A stretch of 64,000 bases of DNA from Micromonospora purpureochromogenes (GTDB lineage Bacteria > Actinomycetota > Actinomycetes > Mycobacteriales > Micromonosporaceae), in NCBI RefSeq assembly GCF_900091515.1, contig NZ_LT607410.1, forward strand, positions 3,286,001-3,350,000, written 5' to 3'. The position numbers were made by a program, and so were the translations under genes. Below, piece by piece: positions 18,644 to 26,690 of the stretch (positions are counted from its first letter, which is position 1; each line of letters starts with the position of its first letter). The notes below the pieces were generated by a model. That model ran no database searches and was not told where the DNA came from. It saw nothing but the letters and a program-made list of their open reading frames with translations.

Positions 18644-20323
18644 ATGACGGACCCGGGCATGCCCTCCGCTGGCGGCGTGCGGCTGCACCCGGTCGCCGGT
18701 GCGCCGCTGATGTGCAACGCGCGCGAGCACGGCCTGACGGGCGACGGGACGACCAACGACCAGCCCGCGTTCGCCGCGCTGGTGGACCGGCTCGGCGACG
18801 CGTTCGCCGCGGACGGGCGGGCCCGGGTGATCTACTGCCCGCCCGGGGTCTACTCGATCCGGGATTCCGGCACGGTGTGGCGCACCGGAGTCTCCCTGGT
18901 CGGCGCCGGTCCCGGCGCCACCCGCTTCGTGCTGAGCAACGCCGGCAACCGGGCGGACCCCACCCCGCTGGCCTTCTACACCGCGAAGCTGCACGGCGCG
19001 GACCGGGAACGGCACCTGGCGTACTGCACCTTCGCCGACTTCGAGATCGACGGCTCCGGGGTGGCCTCCGCCGAGTACAACCCGCTGGCCAAGGGTCTGG
19101 GGCTGCAGTACGTCGTGCGGGGCGTCTTCCGCAACCTCTACATCCACCACACGGCCGCCACCGGCCTCGGCTGCGACTTCCTCCAGGACACGCTGATCGA
19201 CGGGGTGTTGGTGGTCGGCTGCGGACGGCTGGACACCGGCACCGAGATGGGGGGCGCCGGGATCGGCATCGGGATCGGCGGGTGGGGCAGCGTCGAGCGG
19301 CTCAACGTGATCAACTGCTCGGCGGTCGCCAACGCCACCAACGGCATCTTCCTGGAGCTGCAGGAGGCCGGGGAGCTGCGCCCGCGTGGCATCCGGATCA
19401 TCGGCTGCCACGCCCAGAGCAACCGCTTCGGCATCTCGGACTGGGGCGCCAACGGCCTGATCGTCTCCGCCTGCACGATGACGGGCAACTTGGAGGCGGG
19501 CTTCCACGTCTCGGCGAAGGGCACCACCGGCACCGCGGGGCGGGGCGGCATCCTCACCGACTGCGTGATCGACGGCAACGTGCGCGACGGGGTCAGCATC
19601 GGCAACACCCCCGGGCCGTACACCATCCGGGGTAACCGGATCAGCGGCAACGGTCGCTACGGCTACCACCAGCGCAGCCTCGGTGGCGAGGAGGCGGAGA
19701 CCGCGCGGGAAATCGTCATCGAGAGCAACGACTTCTACGGCAACAGCGTCGACGCGATCCGGGTCGACCGGCCGATCGACGACGCGATGCTCGTCAACAA
19801 CCGGATCCGGGGCAACGGACGGCAGTGCGCGGGTGCCGCCTCTGGGGGCGGCCCCTCAGTCCGGTACAGCGAGAAGATGGTGATCGACCGGCAGGCGACC
19901 TGGCAGCACGACGCGCACCGGGGAAAGGTGGTCAAGGTCGGGCACCGGATCGCCGTGGTGGCGGCGAATACCTCCACCGATCTCACCCTTGCGCCGATCC
20001 GCCCCGACTCGTTGACCGGGTGGAGTGGCGACACCCCGGACCCGGGCACCGCGTACGAGCTACCGGACGCGCCGGTGACGCGGGCCGGCATCACGATCAA
20101 TGCGCCCATCGGCTCGGCCAGCATTCGGGGCAACCGGATCTGGGACAGCAAGCCCCCCCGTACCCAGACGCACGGGCTCTGGATCACCGAACAGGGCAGC
20201 TGCGTGGACTGCCGGGTCGAGGACAACGACCTCGCCGGCAACGCCGAGGCGGCCACCCGGTTGGACACCCCGCCGGTCGGCGGCCGGTGGGACCGCAACC
20301 ACGGCGACGAGGACTGGGACTGA
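18644..20323 (+). CDS. Right-handed parallel beta-helix protein (pectate-lyase-3-like)
   Basis: 559-aa protein with AGGGGAG seven bases before the ATG. It starts with a Pectate_lyase_3-type N terminus (NAREHGLTGDGTTNDQPAF, then VIYCPPGVYSI and VSLVGAG). Many short N/G-rich beta-helix coils follow, each containing an 'I-x-G/S-N-x-x' turn such as IRGNRISGNG, IESNDFYGNS and VNNRIRGNG. There is no clear signal peptide. Polysaccharide lyase/hydrolase, epimerase or phage-tail-like use are all possible; no catalytic residues can be fixed. It has its own ribosome binding site behind the bkd terminator. Confidence 0.75.
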   Translation: MTDPGMPSAGGVRLHPVAGAPLMCNAREHGLTGDGTTNDQPAFAALVDRLGDAFAADGRARVIYCPPGVYSIRDSGTVWRTGVSLVGAGPGATRFVLSNAGNRADPTPLAFYTAKLHGADRERHLAYCTFADFEIDGSGVASAEYNPLAKGLGLQYVVRGVFRNLYIHHTAATGLGCDFLQDTLIDGVLVVGCGRLDTGTEMGGAGIGIGIGGWGSVERLNVINCSAVANATNGIFLELQEAGELRPRGIRIIGCHAQSNRFGISDWGANGLIVSACTMTGNLEAGFHVSAKGTTGTAGRGGILTDCVIDGNVRDGVSIGNTPGPYTIRGNRISGNGRYGYHQRSLGGEEAETAREIVIESNDFYGNSVDAIRVDRPIDDAMLVNNRIRGNGRQCAGAASGGGPSVRYSEKMVIDRQATWQHDAHRGKVVKVGHRIAVVAANTSTDLTLAPIRPDSLTGWSGDTPDPGTAYELPDAPVTRAGITINAPIGSASIRGNRIWDSKPPRTQTHGLWITEQGSCVDCRVEDNDLAGNAEAATRLDTPPVGGRWDRNHGDEDWD

Positions 20324-20431
20324 ACGGCCCGAGTCGGTACGCCGGGGACACGGACCACCCAGGGCTCCTGTTCCGGGACGGCCGGGTCGCGAATTCGCGG
20401 CCGAGCACATCGGCGTCCAAAAGCCCAGCCG

Positions 20432-20453
20432 TTTCCGAGCATTTCTCGGGAAA
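20432..20453. other. Dyad upstream of the L,D-transpeptidase gene
   Basis: TTTCCGAG (20432-20439) faces CTCGGGAAA (20445-20453), a dyad with one extra G, in the 196-bp gap before ldt. It could be a weak terminator for the beta-helix gene or a regulator site. Confidence 0.3.
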
Positions 20454-20519
20454 GTGCGCCACGGCCCGAGAAGCGCCGTACAGAATGTGGCCAAGGGAAA
20501 TGGAAACGGGGGGCCGAAT

Positions 20520-21791
20520 ATGGATGTGAGGCGGCGACTGACGCTATTGGCGGTGACCATCGCAGCCACACCGTTGATCCTCGGTGGGTGCACGGCGGAC
20601 CGGAAGGACGCCACCGGCTCGGCGCCGGGCAGGGTCGCGGACCCCGCGGTCACGCTGACCCCCGCCGACCGGGCGAAGGACATCCCGGTCAGCGCGGAGG
20701 TCGGGACGAGCGTGAGCCACGGGAAGGTCACCGGCGTCAAGCTCACCGACGACAAGGGGAAGCAGGTCGCGGGGGAGCCGCGCGAGGACGGGTCCAGCTG
20801 GGTGCCGAGCACCTCGCTGGAGAACGGCCGGACCTACACCGCGGAGGTGACCGCCACCGGGAAGAAGGGGCGGACCATCGTCGGACGGACGACCTTCACC
20901 ACGTCGCCCAAATCGACCAGACAGGCGATAACGAGCACGTTGTATTTCGCCGGGAATCAGACGTACGGCACCGCGATGCCGGTGACCGTCGCATTCGATC
21001 CGCCAATTCCCAAAGAGGCCCGGGCGGCCGTGCAACGGCGATTGTTCGTGAAGACCGACCCGCCGCAGCCGGGTACCTGGTCATGGATGGCGGACGGCAA
21101 GCAGGTCGAATACCGGGCGCCGGATTTCTGGAAGCCCGGCACGAAGATCAGCGTGCGGTCGGGACTGGCGGGACTTCCGATCGGCAACGAGTTCATCGGT
21201 GACGAGGACCGCCGGTCCACCTCGAAGATCGGCCGGCAGCTGGCCCTCGAGATCGACAACGCCACCAAGCAGATGTCGGTCTTCCAGGAGGGCAAGCTGC
21301 TCCGCAAGATCCCGGTGAGTCTCGGCAAGTCGAGCACCCCGACCTCGAGCGGCAAGATGGTGATCATGGAGAAGCACGACGTCACCACGTTCGACACCCG
21401 GGGTTCGGCCGACCCTTATGTGGTCGACGTCGAGGACGCCCAGCGGCTCACCTGGGGCGGCGAGTTCATCCACGCCGCGCCGTGGTCGGAGGGGGACCAG
21501 GGCAACATCAACGTCTCGCACGGCTGCACCAACGTGTCGGTGGCGGCGGCGGAGTGGCTGATGGGCATCACCAAGGTCGGCGACCTGGTGACCGTCAAGA
21601 GCACCGAGGTGCAGTTGGACCAGGGCAACGGCTTTACCGCCTGGAACGTCAGCTGGGACGAGTTCGCCAAGGGCAGCGCGCTGCCCGTGCCGCCCGGCCT
21701 GAAGCCGGCGCCCACCCTGAGCCCGGGGCACCCGGGGGCGGTGGCCGGGGGATCGTCGCCCGCACCCGGGCCGTCCGCCAGCGGCGGCTGA
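20520..21791 (+). CDS. Lipoprotein L,D-transpeptidase (YkuD)
   Basis: 423-aa cell-wall enzyme. Signal peptide ending in the lipobox LGGC (Cys at about residue 24) means it is anchored to the outer face of the membrane. Two Ig-like domains (about residues 35-250) precede the YkuD catalytic domain, whose nucleophile is Cys336 in SHGCTNVS with His in FIHAAPW. It makes 3-3 cross-links in peptidoglycan, as the mycobacterial LdtMt2-type enzymes do. ATG at 20520 follows a G-rich ribosome binding site. The tail is Pro/Ser/Gly-rich. Confidence 0.92.
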   Translation: MDVRRRLTLLAVTIAATPLILGGCTADRKDATGSAPGRVADPAVTLTPADRAKDIPVSAEVGTSVSHGKVTGVKLTDDKGKQVAGEPREDGSSWVPSTSLENGRTYTAEVTATGKKGRTIVGRTTFTTSPKSTRQAITSTLYFAGNQTYGTAMPVTVAFDPPIPKEARAAVQRRLFVKTDPPQPGTWSWMADGKQVEYRAPDFWKPGTKISVRSGLAGLPIGNEFIGDEDRRSTSKIGRQLALEIDNATKQMSVFQEGKLLRKIPVSLGKSSTPTSSGKMVIMEKHDVTTFDTRGSADPYVVDVEDAQRLTWGGEFIHAAPWSEGDQGNINVSHGCTNVSVAAAEWLMGITKVGDLVTVKSTEVQLDQGNGFTAWNVSWDEFAKGSALPVPPGLKPAPTLSPGHPGAVAGGSSPAPGPSASGG

Positions 21792-21815
21792 AACCAGGGG
21801 AGGAACGACCGGGGT

Positions 21816-21847
21816 ACGACCGGCCCGCCGCGCGGCGGGCCGGTCGT
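21816..21847. terminator. 15-bp hairpin after the L,D-transpeptidase gene
   Basis: ACGACCGGCCCGCCG (21816-21830) is the exact complement of CGGCGGGCCGGTCGT (21833-21847). Confidence 0.75.
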
Positions 21848-21934
21848 GCGTCGGCCCGGGCAGGTTCGGGGCCGCTCCTCGGTCGAGGTGGGCACCAGCC
21901 AGCTTCGATGGCCTCCTCGAAGGGCTCCCGACAG

Positions 21935-22000
21935 ACGCTACGGATCTGATGTCGCCAACGACTCATCCGTGAGTCATCGACGACATCAGATTCGTAGCGT
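21935..22000. repeat. 66-nt long inverted repeat with nested inner hairpin
   Basis: The arms at 21935-21954 and 21981-22000 are 20 nt with a single mismatch (ACGCTACG-x-ATCTGATGTCG type). Between them GACTCA (21960-21965) pairs with TGAGTC (21970-21975). Its GC content, near 50%, stands out against the neighbourhood. It lies between convergent ldt and SMP-30-like genes, in addition to a normal terminator at 21816. Confidence 0.7.
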
Positions 22001-22058
22001 TCCCGAGTCCCGGTGTGCGCCGGCGCGCCCGCGACGGTCGGTGCCGGTGACGCGGACG

Positions 22059-23084
22059 TCAGGTGAGGTCGACGCGGGCGATACCGGCGCCGATCAGGCT
22101 GCCCAGCCAGAGCCGGTCGCCGTGCTGCCGGACCCCGGTGATCATCCAGTAGGCGCCGTCGGGGCCGTGCAGGGTGCGCAGCACCGTCCCCTCGCCGTCG
22201 ACGAGGGCGACCAGCCCGTACTTCTGCGGCTGCGGTCGTACCGCGTCGGGCAGCAGCGCCACCAGCTGGCGCAGCCGGGGGTGCGGCAGCAGCCGTTCGA
22301 CGACCGGCAACCGGGGGCTGGGCAACGCGATCCAGTACGTCCCGTCGCCGACCGCCGTGAGGTTGTCCGGGTACGCCGGCAGGTCGGTGAGCACGGTGAC
22401 CGCCCCGTCGGGCAGGGCCACCCGCACCAGCCGGTGGGTGCTGGTCTCCACCAGCATCAGCGCGGACTCGTCCGGGGTCAGCGCGATCCCGTTGGGGAAG
22501 TAGAGCCCGTCGGTCACCACCTCGGTGCGCCCCGAGCGCGGGTCGTACGCCAGCACCCGCCCGTTGGGGCGGTGTTCCAGCAGGTCGTGCTTCCAGTGCG
22601 AGAGCGGGTAGCGGTCGGAGCTGTCGGTGAAGTAGACCGTGCCGTCGCGTGCCACCGTGGCGTTGTCGGCCAGGTGCACCGGCGGCGCGCTGCCGGTCAG
22701 CTCGCGCACCGCGCCGTCGGCGGTGACCCGCAGCAACCCCCGGTACGCGTCGCAGACCACCAGGCTGCCGTCGCGCGGGTCCAGCTCGATGCCGAGCGGT
22801 CGCCCGCCGGTCTCGGCGAGCAGCCGGGGCGCGGTGCCGGCGGGCGCGTCGGCGGACCACCACCAGAGCCGGCCGTCCTCGTCGCCGCTGACCACCCGCC
22901 CGTCCGGGTCGACCAGCACGTCCTCCGGCCCGTGCGCGCCGGACGGGAGGGGCAGCAGCTCGACGGTGTCGAGCCGCCGGTCGGTGGCCGCCCACACCCC
23001 GTCCAGCGGGGGCGGGACGGTGGCCGGTTCGCGGACGGGTCGGATCAGGCGGGGCGGGCGGGGGCGCTGGCGTGGGACGACCAT
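22059..23084 (-). CDS. SMP-30/gluconolactonase/strictosidine-synthase-like beta-propeller
   Basis: 341-aa six-bladed propeller protein. Motifs of strictosidine-synthase-like proteins are visible: GPEDVLVDPDGRVVSGDEDG, RPLGIELD, VHLADNATVARDGTVYFTDSS, EHRPNGRVLAYDP and LYFPNGIALTPDESALMLVE. Likely a lactonase or hydrolase with a divalent metal in the central channel; the substrate is unknown. ATG at 23084 is preferred; upstream residues look random. There is no signal peptide. Confidence 0.82.
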   Translation of the reverse strand: MVVPRQRPRPPRLIRPVREPATVPPPLDGVWAATDRRLDTVELLPLPSGAHGPEDVLVDPDGRVVSGDEDGRLWWWSADAPAGTAPRLLAETGGRPLGIELDPRDGSLVVCDAYRGLLRVTADGAVRELTGSAPPVHLADNATVARDGTVYFTDSSDRYPLSHWKHDLLEHRPNGRVLAYDPRSGRTEVVTDGLYFPNGIALTPDESALMLVETSTHRLVRVALPDGAVTVLTDLPAYPDNLTAVGDGTYWIALPSPRLPVVERLLPHPRLRQLVALLPDAVRPQPQKYGLVALVDGEGTVLRTLHGPDGAYWMITGVRQHGDRLWLGSLIGAGIARVDLT

Positions 23085-23243
23085 CGGGTCATTGTCACCC
23101 GCCGATGCCGGTGCCGTCCCCCCGTCGGGCGTGTCGCGCCGGCGGCGCATCGTCCCTGAGGCGGATGGGGGACTACCCCGGGGGCGACCCTGGACGTACC
23201 CGGATTCGGTCTGTCGGACGGCGGAAATGTCGGTGGCCGGGGC

Positions 23244-23249
23244 TAGATT
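23244..23249 (+). promoter_or_regulatory. -10 box of a leaderless promoter (TAGATT)
   Basis: TAGATT ends 7 nt before the ATG at 23257 of the STAS gene and fixes that start over the upstream ATG at 23227. Confidence 0.5.
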
Positions 23250-23256
23250 CGTCCGT

Positions 23257-23625
23257 ATGGGACAACGGGGTGACCGGCTCCACGTGCAGCTCAGCGTGGG
23301 TGACGACGTGGTCGGGGTGCGAGTGGTCGGCGAGGTCGACGTCGCCTCGGTCGGTGTGCTGCGCGCCGCGCTGTGGGCCGCGCCGGCGCGTCCGGTGCTG
23401 CGGGTCGACCTCTCCGGTGTCCGGCTGCTCTCCGCCGCCGGGGTCCGCGCGCTGGTCGCCGCGCACCTGCGGGTGCGGGCCCGGGGTGGCGAGCTCGTGC
23501 TGGCCGACCCGGATCCGGTGGTCGCCCGGGTGCTCCGGGCCACCGGCCTGCACCGGGTCGTTTCCGTCGTGCAGAGCCACCCCACCCCGCCCCGCCCCCG
23601 CGGCGAGCTGGTCGCCTGCGCCTGA
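23257..23625 (+). CDS. STAS-domain anti-sigma factor antagonist
   Basis: 122-aa SpoIIAA/RsbV-like protein: VRVVGEVDVASVGVLRAAL, then LRVDLSGVRLLSAAGVRALV, where Ser in the LLSAAG loop is the usual phosphorylation site for an anti-sigma kinase. It would bind a kinase/anti-sigma factor and free a sigma factor when dephosphorylated. No partner kinase or sigma gene is adjacent. A tandem repeat follows the gene. Confidence 0.85.
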   Translation: MGQRGDRLHVQLSVGDDVVGVRVVGEVDVASVGVLRAALWAAPARPVLRVDLSGVRLLSAAGVRALVAAHLRVRARGGELVLADPDPVVARVLRATGLHRVVSVVQSHPTPPRPRGELVACA

Positions 23626-23641
23626 GACGCCTCGCCGCCGG

Positions 23642-23738
23642 CACGGCACCGACCCCGCGCCCGATGGCGCGGCGCCGCAGCCACGGCACCGACGCCGCAC
23701 CGGATGGCGCGGGGCCGCCGGCACGGCGCCGACGGCCC
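23642..23738. repeat. 40-nt tandem repeat, two and a half copies
   Basis: Units start at 23642, 23682 and 23722, each opening with CACGGC(A/G)CCGAC; the first two also share a GATGGCGCG core. It fills the gap between convergent STAS and FKBP genes. Confidence 0.65.
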
Positions 23739-23747
23739 CGCCTCCGG

Positions 23748-24131
23748 TCAGCGGACGCCGAGCAGGTCGACGACGAAGACCAGCGTCTCGTTCGGCTTGA
23801 TGACGCCGCCGGCGCCACGGCTGCCGTAGCCCAGGTGCGGCGGGATGGTCAGCCGGCGACGGCCGCCGACCTTCATGCCCACCACGCCCTGGTCCCAGCC
23901 GGCGATGACCTGGCCGCCGCCGAGCGGGAACTCGAACGCCTCGCCCCGGTTCCAGGACGCGTCGAACTCGCGCCCGGTGGAGTGGGACACCCCGACGTAG
24001 TGGACGTTGGCGAGCTGGCCGGGCCGGGCCTCCGGGCCGTCGCCCACGGTGATGTCCTCGATGACGAGGTCGGCCGGGGGCGCGCCCTCGATCGGGCCGA
24101 TCTCGGGCTTGGCTGCCTGGGGCATGTTCAT
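23748..24131 (-). CDS. FKBP-type peptidyl-prolyl cis-trans isomerase
   Basis: 127-aa single FKBP domain: VHYVGVSHSTGREFDASW, FEFPLGGGQVIAGWDQGVVGMKVGGRRRLTIPPHLGYG and LVFVVDLLGV. It catalyses prolyl isomerisation and aids protein folding; no signal peptide, so it is cytoplasmic. ATG at 24131 has AGGAGA upstream on the minus strand. Confidence 0.95.
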   Translation of the reverse strand: MNMPQAAKPEIGPIEGAPPADLVIEDITVGDGPEARPGQLANVHYVGVSHSTGREFDASWNRGEAFEFPLGGGQVIAGWDQGVVGMKVGGRRRLTIPPHLGYGSRGAGGVIKPNETLVFVVDLLGVR

Positions 24132-24260
24132 CTGCTGATCTCCTGCCGTTCTGGCTCGATCGTCCGGTCGGTTCCGATCCTGCCGGATCGCGACCGACCG
24201 ATCCCCGGCAGTCCCGACGACGACGCGCCGGGCGCGCCGTCGCGGACCCGGACACGCCGG

Positions 24261-24290
24261 AGGGGGCGCCACCGGTCGGTGGCGCCCCCT
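24261..24290 (-). terminator. 14-bp hairpin after the DoxX gene
   Basis: AGGGGGCGCCACCG (24261-24274) is complementary to CGGTGGCGCCCCCT (24277-24290); it lies just past the DoxX stop codon. Confidence 0.75.
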
Positions 24291-24304
24291 GCGGGTCGGT
24301 GCGG

Positions 24305-24856
24305 TCACTTCAGCCAGCCGTACTTCCGGACGACGGGGAGGTTCGCCCAGACCCGACCGAGGCCGAGGGTGTTGCCGGCGCCGACCAGGGCCAGACCGGC
24401 GAGCACCGCGGCGTAGATCAGGTGGTCGTCCATGAAGAGGTTGTTCTCGGGAGGCAGAACGGCGGTCCACATGAGCACCATCAGCAGCGCGCCGGTGGTG
24501 GCGGCGAGTCGCATCCCGATGCCGAGCAGCAGCGCCACGCCGATCCCGGCGAGACCGGCCATGAACAGCCAGTCGGCCCAGGTCGCGCCGGCGATGTCCT
24601 GGTAGATGCCCTTGAACGGGCCGGTCGCGCCGAAGGTGAGGAAACCCTTGGTCGGGCTGCCGCCGTTGATCCAGGCGTTCTTCGCCGCGGTCTCGTGGCC
24701 GAGGCCGAAGGCCTTGTCCAGGAACGCCCAGAGGAAGATCCAGCCGAGGGCGATCCGGGTGCCGGCCCAGACGAACCGGGCGGCGCGCTCACGGGGGGTC
24801 TCGGCCGCCGGAGCGATGGTGGTGGCGGTGGTGTTCCGCTCGATCGTCGCGGTCAT
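24305..24856 (-). CDS. DoxX-family membrane protein
   Basis: 183-aa integral membrane protein with four hydrophobic helices. The first is RIALGWIFLWAFLDKAFGLG, typical of DoxX/DoxD-like (TQO small subunit DoxD) proteins; a loop (KGFLTFGATGPFKG) and two more helices follow. Such proteins are linked to thiol:quinone redox and oxidative stress in actinobacteria. Start ATG at 24856. The divergent partner is a CBS-BON protein. Confidence 0.85.
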   Translation of the reverse strand: MTATIERNTTATTIAPAAETPRERAARFVWAGTRIALGWIFLWAFLDKAFGLGHETAAKNAWINGGSPTKGFLTFGATGPFKGIYQDIAGATWADWLFMAGLAGIGVALLLGIGMRLAATTGALLMVLMWTAVLPPENNLFMDDHLIYAAVLAGLALVGAGNTLGLGRVWANLPVVRKYGWLK

Positions 24857-25090
24857 GGTGTCCACGTCCCTTCTCTGCCTGGCACCGCGCTTTCCGGTGG
24901 CACATTCATTGCACCGCCGCGCGCCGGTCGCCGGCAGGGCCGGTCGGGCCGTCCCGGACCGGGACCTTGGACCCCGAACGGGACGTCCGGGACGGGACCT
25001 TCGGCCCCCGCCGGGCCCGGTCCACCGCCTCTGACCCGCCTGGTCAGGACGGCCATACCGTGCGGGTGGAGACCAGCCGAGGAGGTCGTG

Positions 25091-25789
25091 ATGAGGACGT
25101 GGCAGGTGGGCGACGTGATGACCCGGGAGGTCGCGACGGTCGGGGCGGAGACCCCGTACCGCGACATCGTCGACGTGCTGATCCGACGGGGGATCAGCGC
25201 GGTGCCGGTGGTGGATGGGTTCCGCCGGGTGCTGGGCGTGGTGTCCGAGGCCGACCTGCTGCACAAGGTGGAGCGGGCGGGCAACCCGGACGAGCGGCGG
25301 GTCTTCGAGGGCCGGCGCCGGCGGGTGGCGCGGGAGAAGGCCGACGCGCTGGTGGCGAAGGAGCTGATGACCGCGCCGGCGGTCACCACGTACCCGGAGT
25401 CGCCGTTGCCGGCCGCGGCCCGGCTGATGGACCGGGAGGTCGTCAAGCGGCTGCCCGTCCTCGACGACCTCGGCCGGCTGGTCGGCATCGTGACCCGCAG
25501 CGACCTGCTCCGGGTGCACCTGCGCAGCGACGCGGAGATCCGCGAGGACGTGGTGCAGGAGGTGCTGCGACGGGTGCTCGCGGTGCGGGACGGGCTGGTC
25601 ACCGTGCGGGTCCGCGACGGTGAGGTGACCCTGGACGGCCGGCTCGACCGGCGCAGCGCCGCCGACCTCGCGGTCCGGCTCGCCGGGCAGGTCAGCGGGG
25701 TGGTCCGGGTGGTCGACACCATCGGGTACGACGTGGACGACACCGTCCTGGTCGAGCTGCCCCCGGACCAGGTCACCCCGGTCGCCTGA
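25091..25789 (+). CDS. CBS-pair protein with C-terminal BON domain
   Basis: 232-aa protein. Two CBS motifs (about residues 7-62 and 92-145) form a Bateman module that may sense adenine nucleotides, resembling the hypoxic-response protein type. A BON domain (about 155-225, VRDGEVTLDGRLDRR) may add phospholipid binding. AGGAGG lies 5 nt before the ATG. The last 17 bp overlap the convergent metal-receptor gene. Confidence 0.87.
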   Translation: MRTWQVGDVMTREVATVGAETPYRDIVDVLIRRGISAVPVVDGFRRVLGVVSEADLLHKVERAGNPDERRVFEGRRRRVAREKADALVAKELMTAPAVTTYPESPLPAAARLMDREVVKRLPVLDDLGRLVGIVTRSDLLRVHLRSDAEIREDVVQEVLRRVLAVRDGLVTVRVRDGEVTLDGRLDRRSAADLAVRLAGQVSGVVRVVDTIGYDVDDTVLVELPPDQVTPVA

Positions 25790-26552
25790 ACCGTGGCCTG
25801 GACCCGGGGCCGCCCCCCGGGTCCAGGCGCGGGTGGGTCACCGGGTCGGCGAGCTGGGCGGCCAGCAGCCCGGGCGCCTCCGCCAGCGACGGGCCGTACC
25901 AGGTGAGGTGGCGGCCGGAGACCAGCGCGCAGGGCGTGCCGGGGAACGCCTCCGGGCCGTCGGCGGCGGTGAACGCGTACGGCTCGTCGGGGAGCACGAC
26001 CAGGTCGGGTTCCCGGGCCCGCAACGCGTCGAGGTCCGGGCGGGGGTACCGCTCGGCGTCGTCGGCGTACAGGTTCGCCACGCCGAGCCGGCGCAGCACG
26101 TCCCCGGCGAAGGTGTCGCCGCCGAGCACCACCCAGGGGCGGCGCCACACCGGTATGACGGCCCGGCGCGGCACCGGCGTCGTGGTCGGGGCGGCCCAGG
26201 CGCGGCGGGCGGCGGTGAGCCAGTCCGGTTCGGCGGTCACGCCGAGCGCGGCGAGCAGGTCGGCCAGTTCGGTCAGCGCCTGCGGCACGGTACGCGGATA
26301 GGTGACCCGGACCGGCACCCCGGCCGCGACCAGCGCGTCGGCGTCGGCACGCCGGTTCTCCTCCACGTTGAGCAGCACCAGGTCCGGGCGCAGGGCGAAC
26401 ACCCGGTCCAGATCCGGGTACTTGCTGCCGCCCACCCGCGCCACGTCGAGCCCGGCGGGGTGCGTGCACCAGTCGGTCGCGCCGACCAGCACCTCCGGCA
26501 CGGTCACCGCCACCGCCTCGGTCAGCGACGGCACCAGCGAGACCACCCGCAC
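25773..26552 (-). CDS. Helical-backbone metal-receptor protein (BtuF/TroA-like), no signal peptide
   Basis: 259-aa BtuF-like domain: RVVSLVPSLTEAV, VLVGATDWCTHP, VGGSKYPDLDRVFALRPDLVLLN, WVVLGGDTFAGDVLRRLG and LVVLPDEPYAF. The family binds cobalamin or Fe/other metal chelates for ABC import. There is neither a signal peptide nor a lipobox, and no permease nearby, so a cytoplasmic cobalamin-binding or metal-handling role is more likely than uptake. GTG at 26552 has GGGAGGGAGG upstream. It converges on and overlaps the CBS-BON gene. Confidence 0.8.
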   Translation of the reverse strand: MRVVSLVPSLTEAVAVTVPEVLVGATDWCTHPAGLDVARVGGSKYPDLDRVFALRPDLVLLNVEENRRADADALVAAGVPVRVTYPRTVPQALTELADLLAALGVTAEPDWLTAARRAWAAPTTTPVPRRAVIPVWRRPWVVLGGDTFAGDVLRRLGVANLYADDAERYPRPDLDALRAREPDLVVLPDEPYAFTAADGPEAFPGTPCALVSGRHLTWYGPSLAEAPGLLAAQLADPVTHPRLDPGGGPGSRPRFRRPG

Positions 26553-26645
26553 GGCGTACCTCCCTCCCCGGCGCGGACCGCGCCGGTCCGATCCATCGTC
26601 CCCGCGGTGGCCGGTCCCGTCGGGCCGGCCCCCTTGCCGCTCTTC

Positions 26646-26657
26646 TACAACGTTGTA
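26646..26657. promoter_or_regulatory. 12-bp perfect palindrome, likely operator
   Basis: TACAACGTTGTA sits 33 nt before the ATG of the dioxygenase gene in an otherwise GC-rich stretch, in the core promoter position and next to a GTAATAC sequence. Confidence 0.5.
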
Positions 26658-26690
26658 ATACTCGGGTGGTCCGGCACCCGAGGAGGACCG

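Noticed and set aside
25773..25789. 17-bp convergent overlap of CBS-BON and metal-receptor genes as a regulatory antisense device
   Set aside because: Short tail overlaps are common in compact genomes; nothing suggests regulation.
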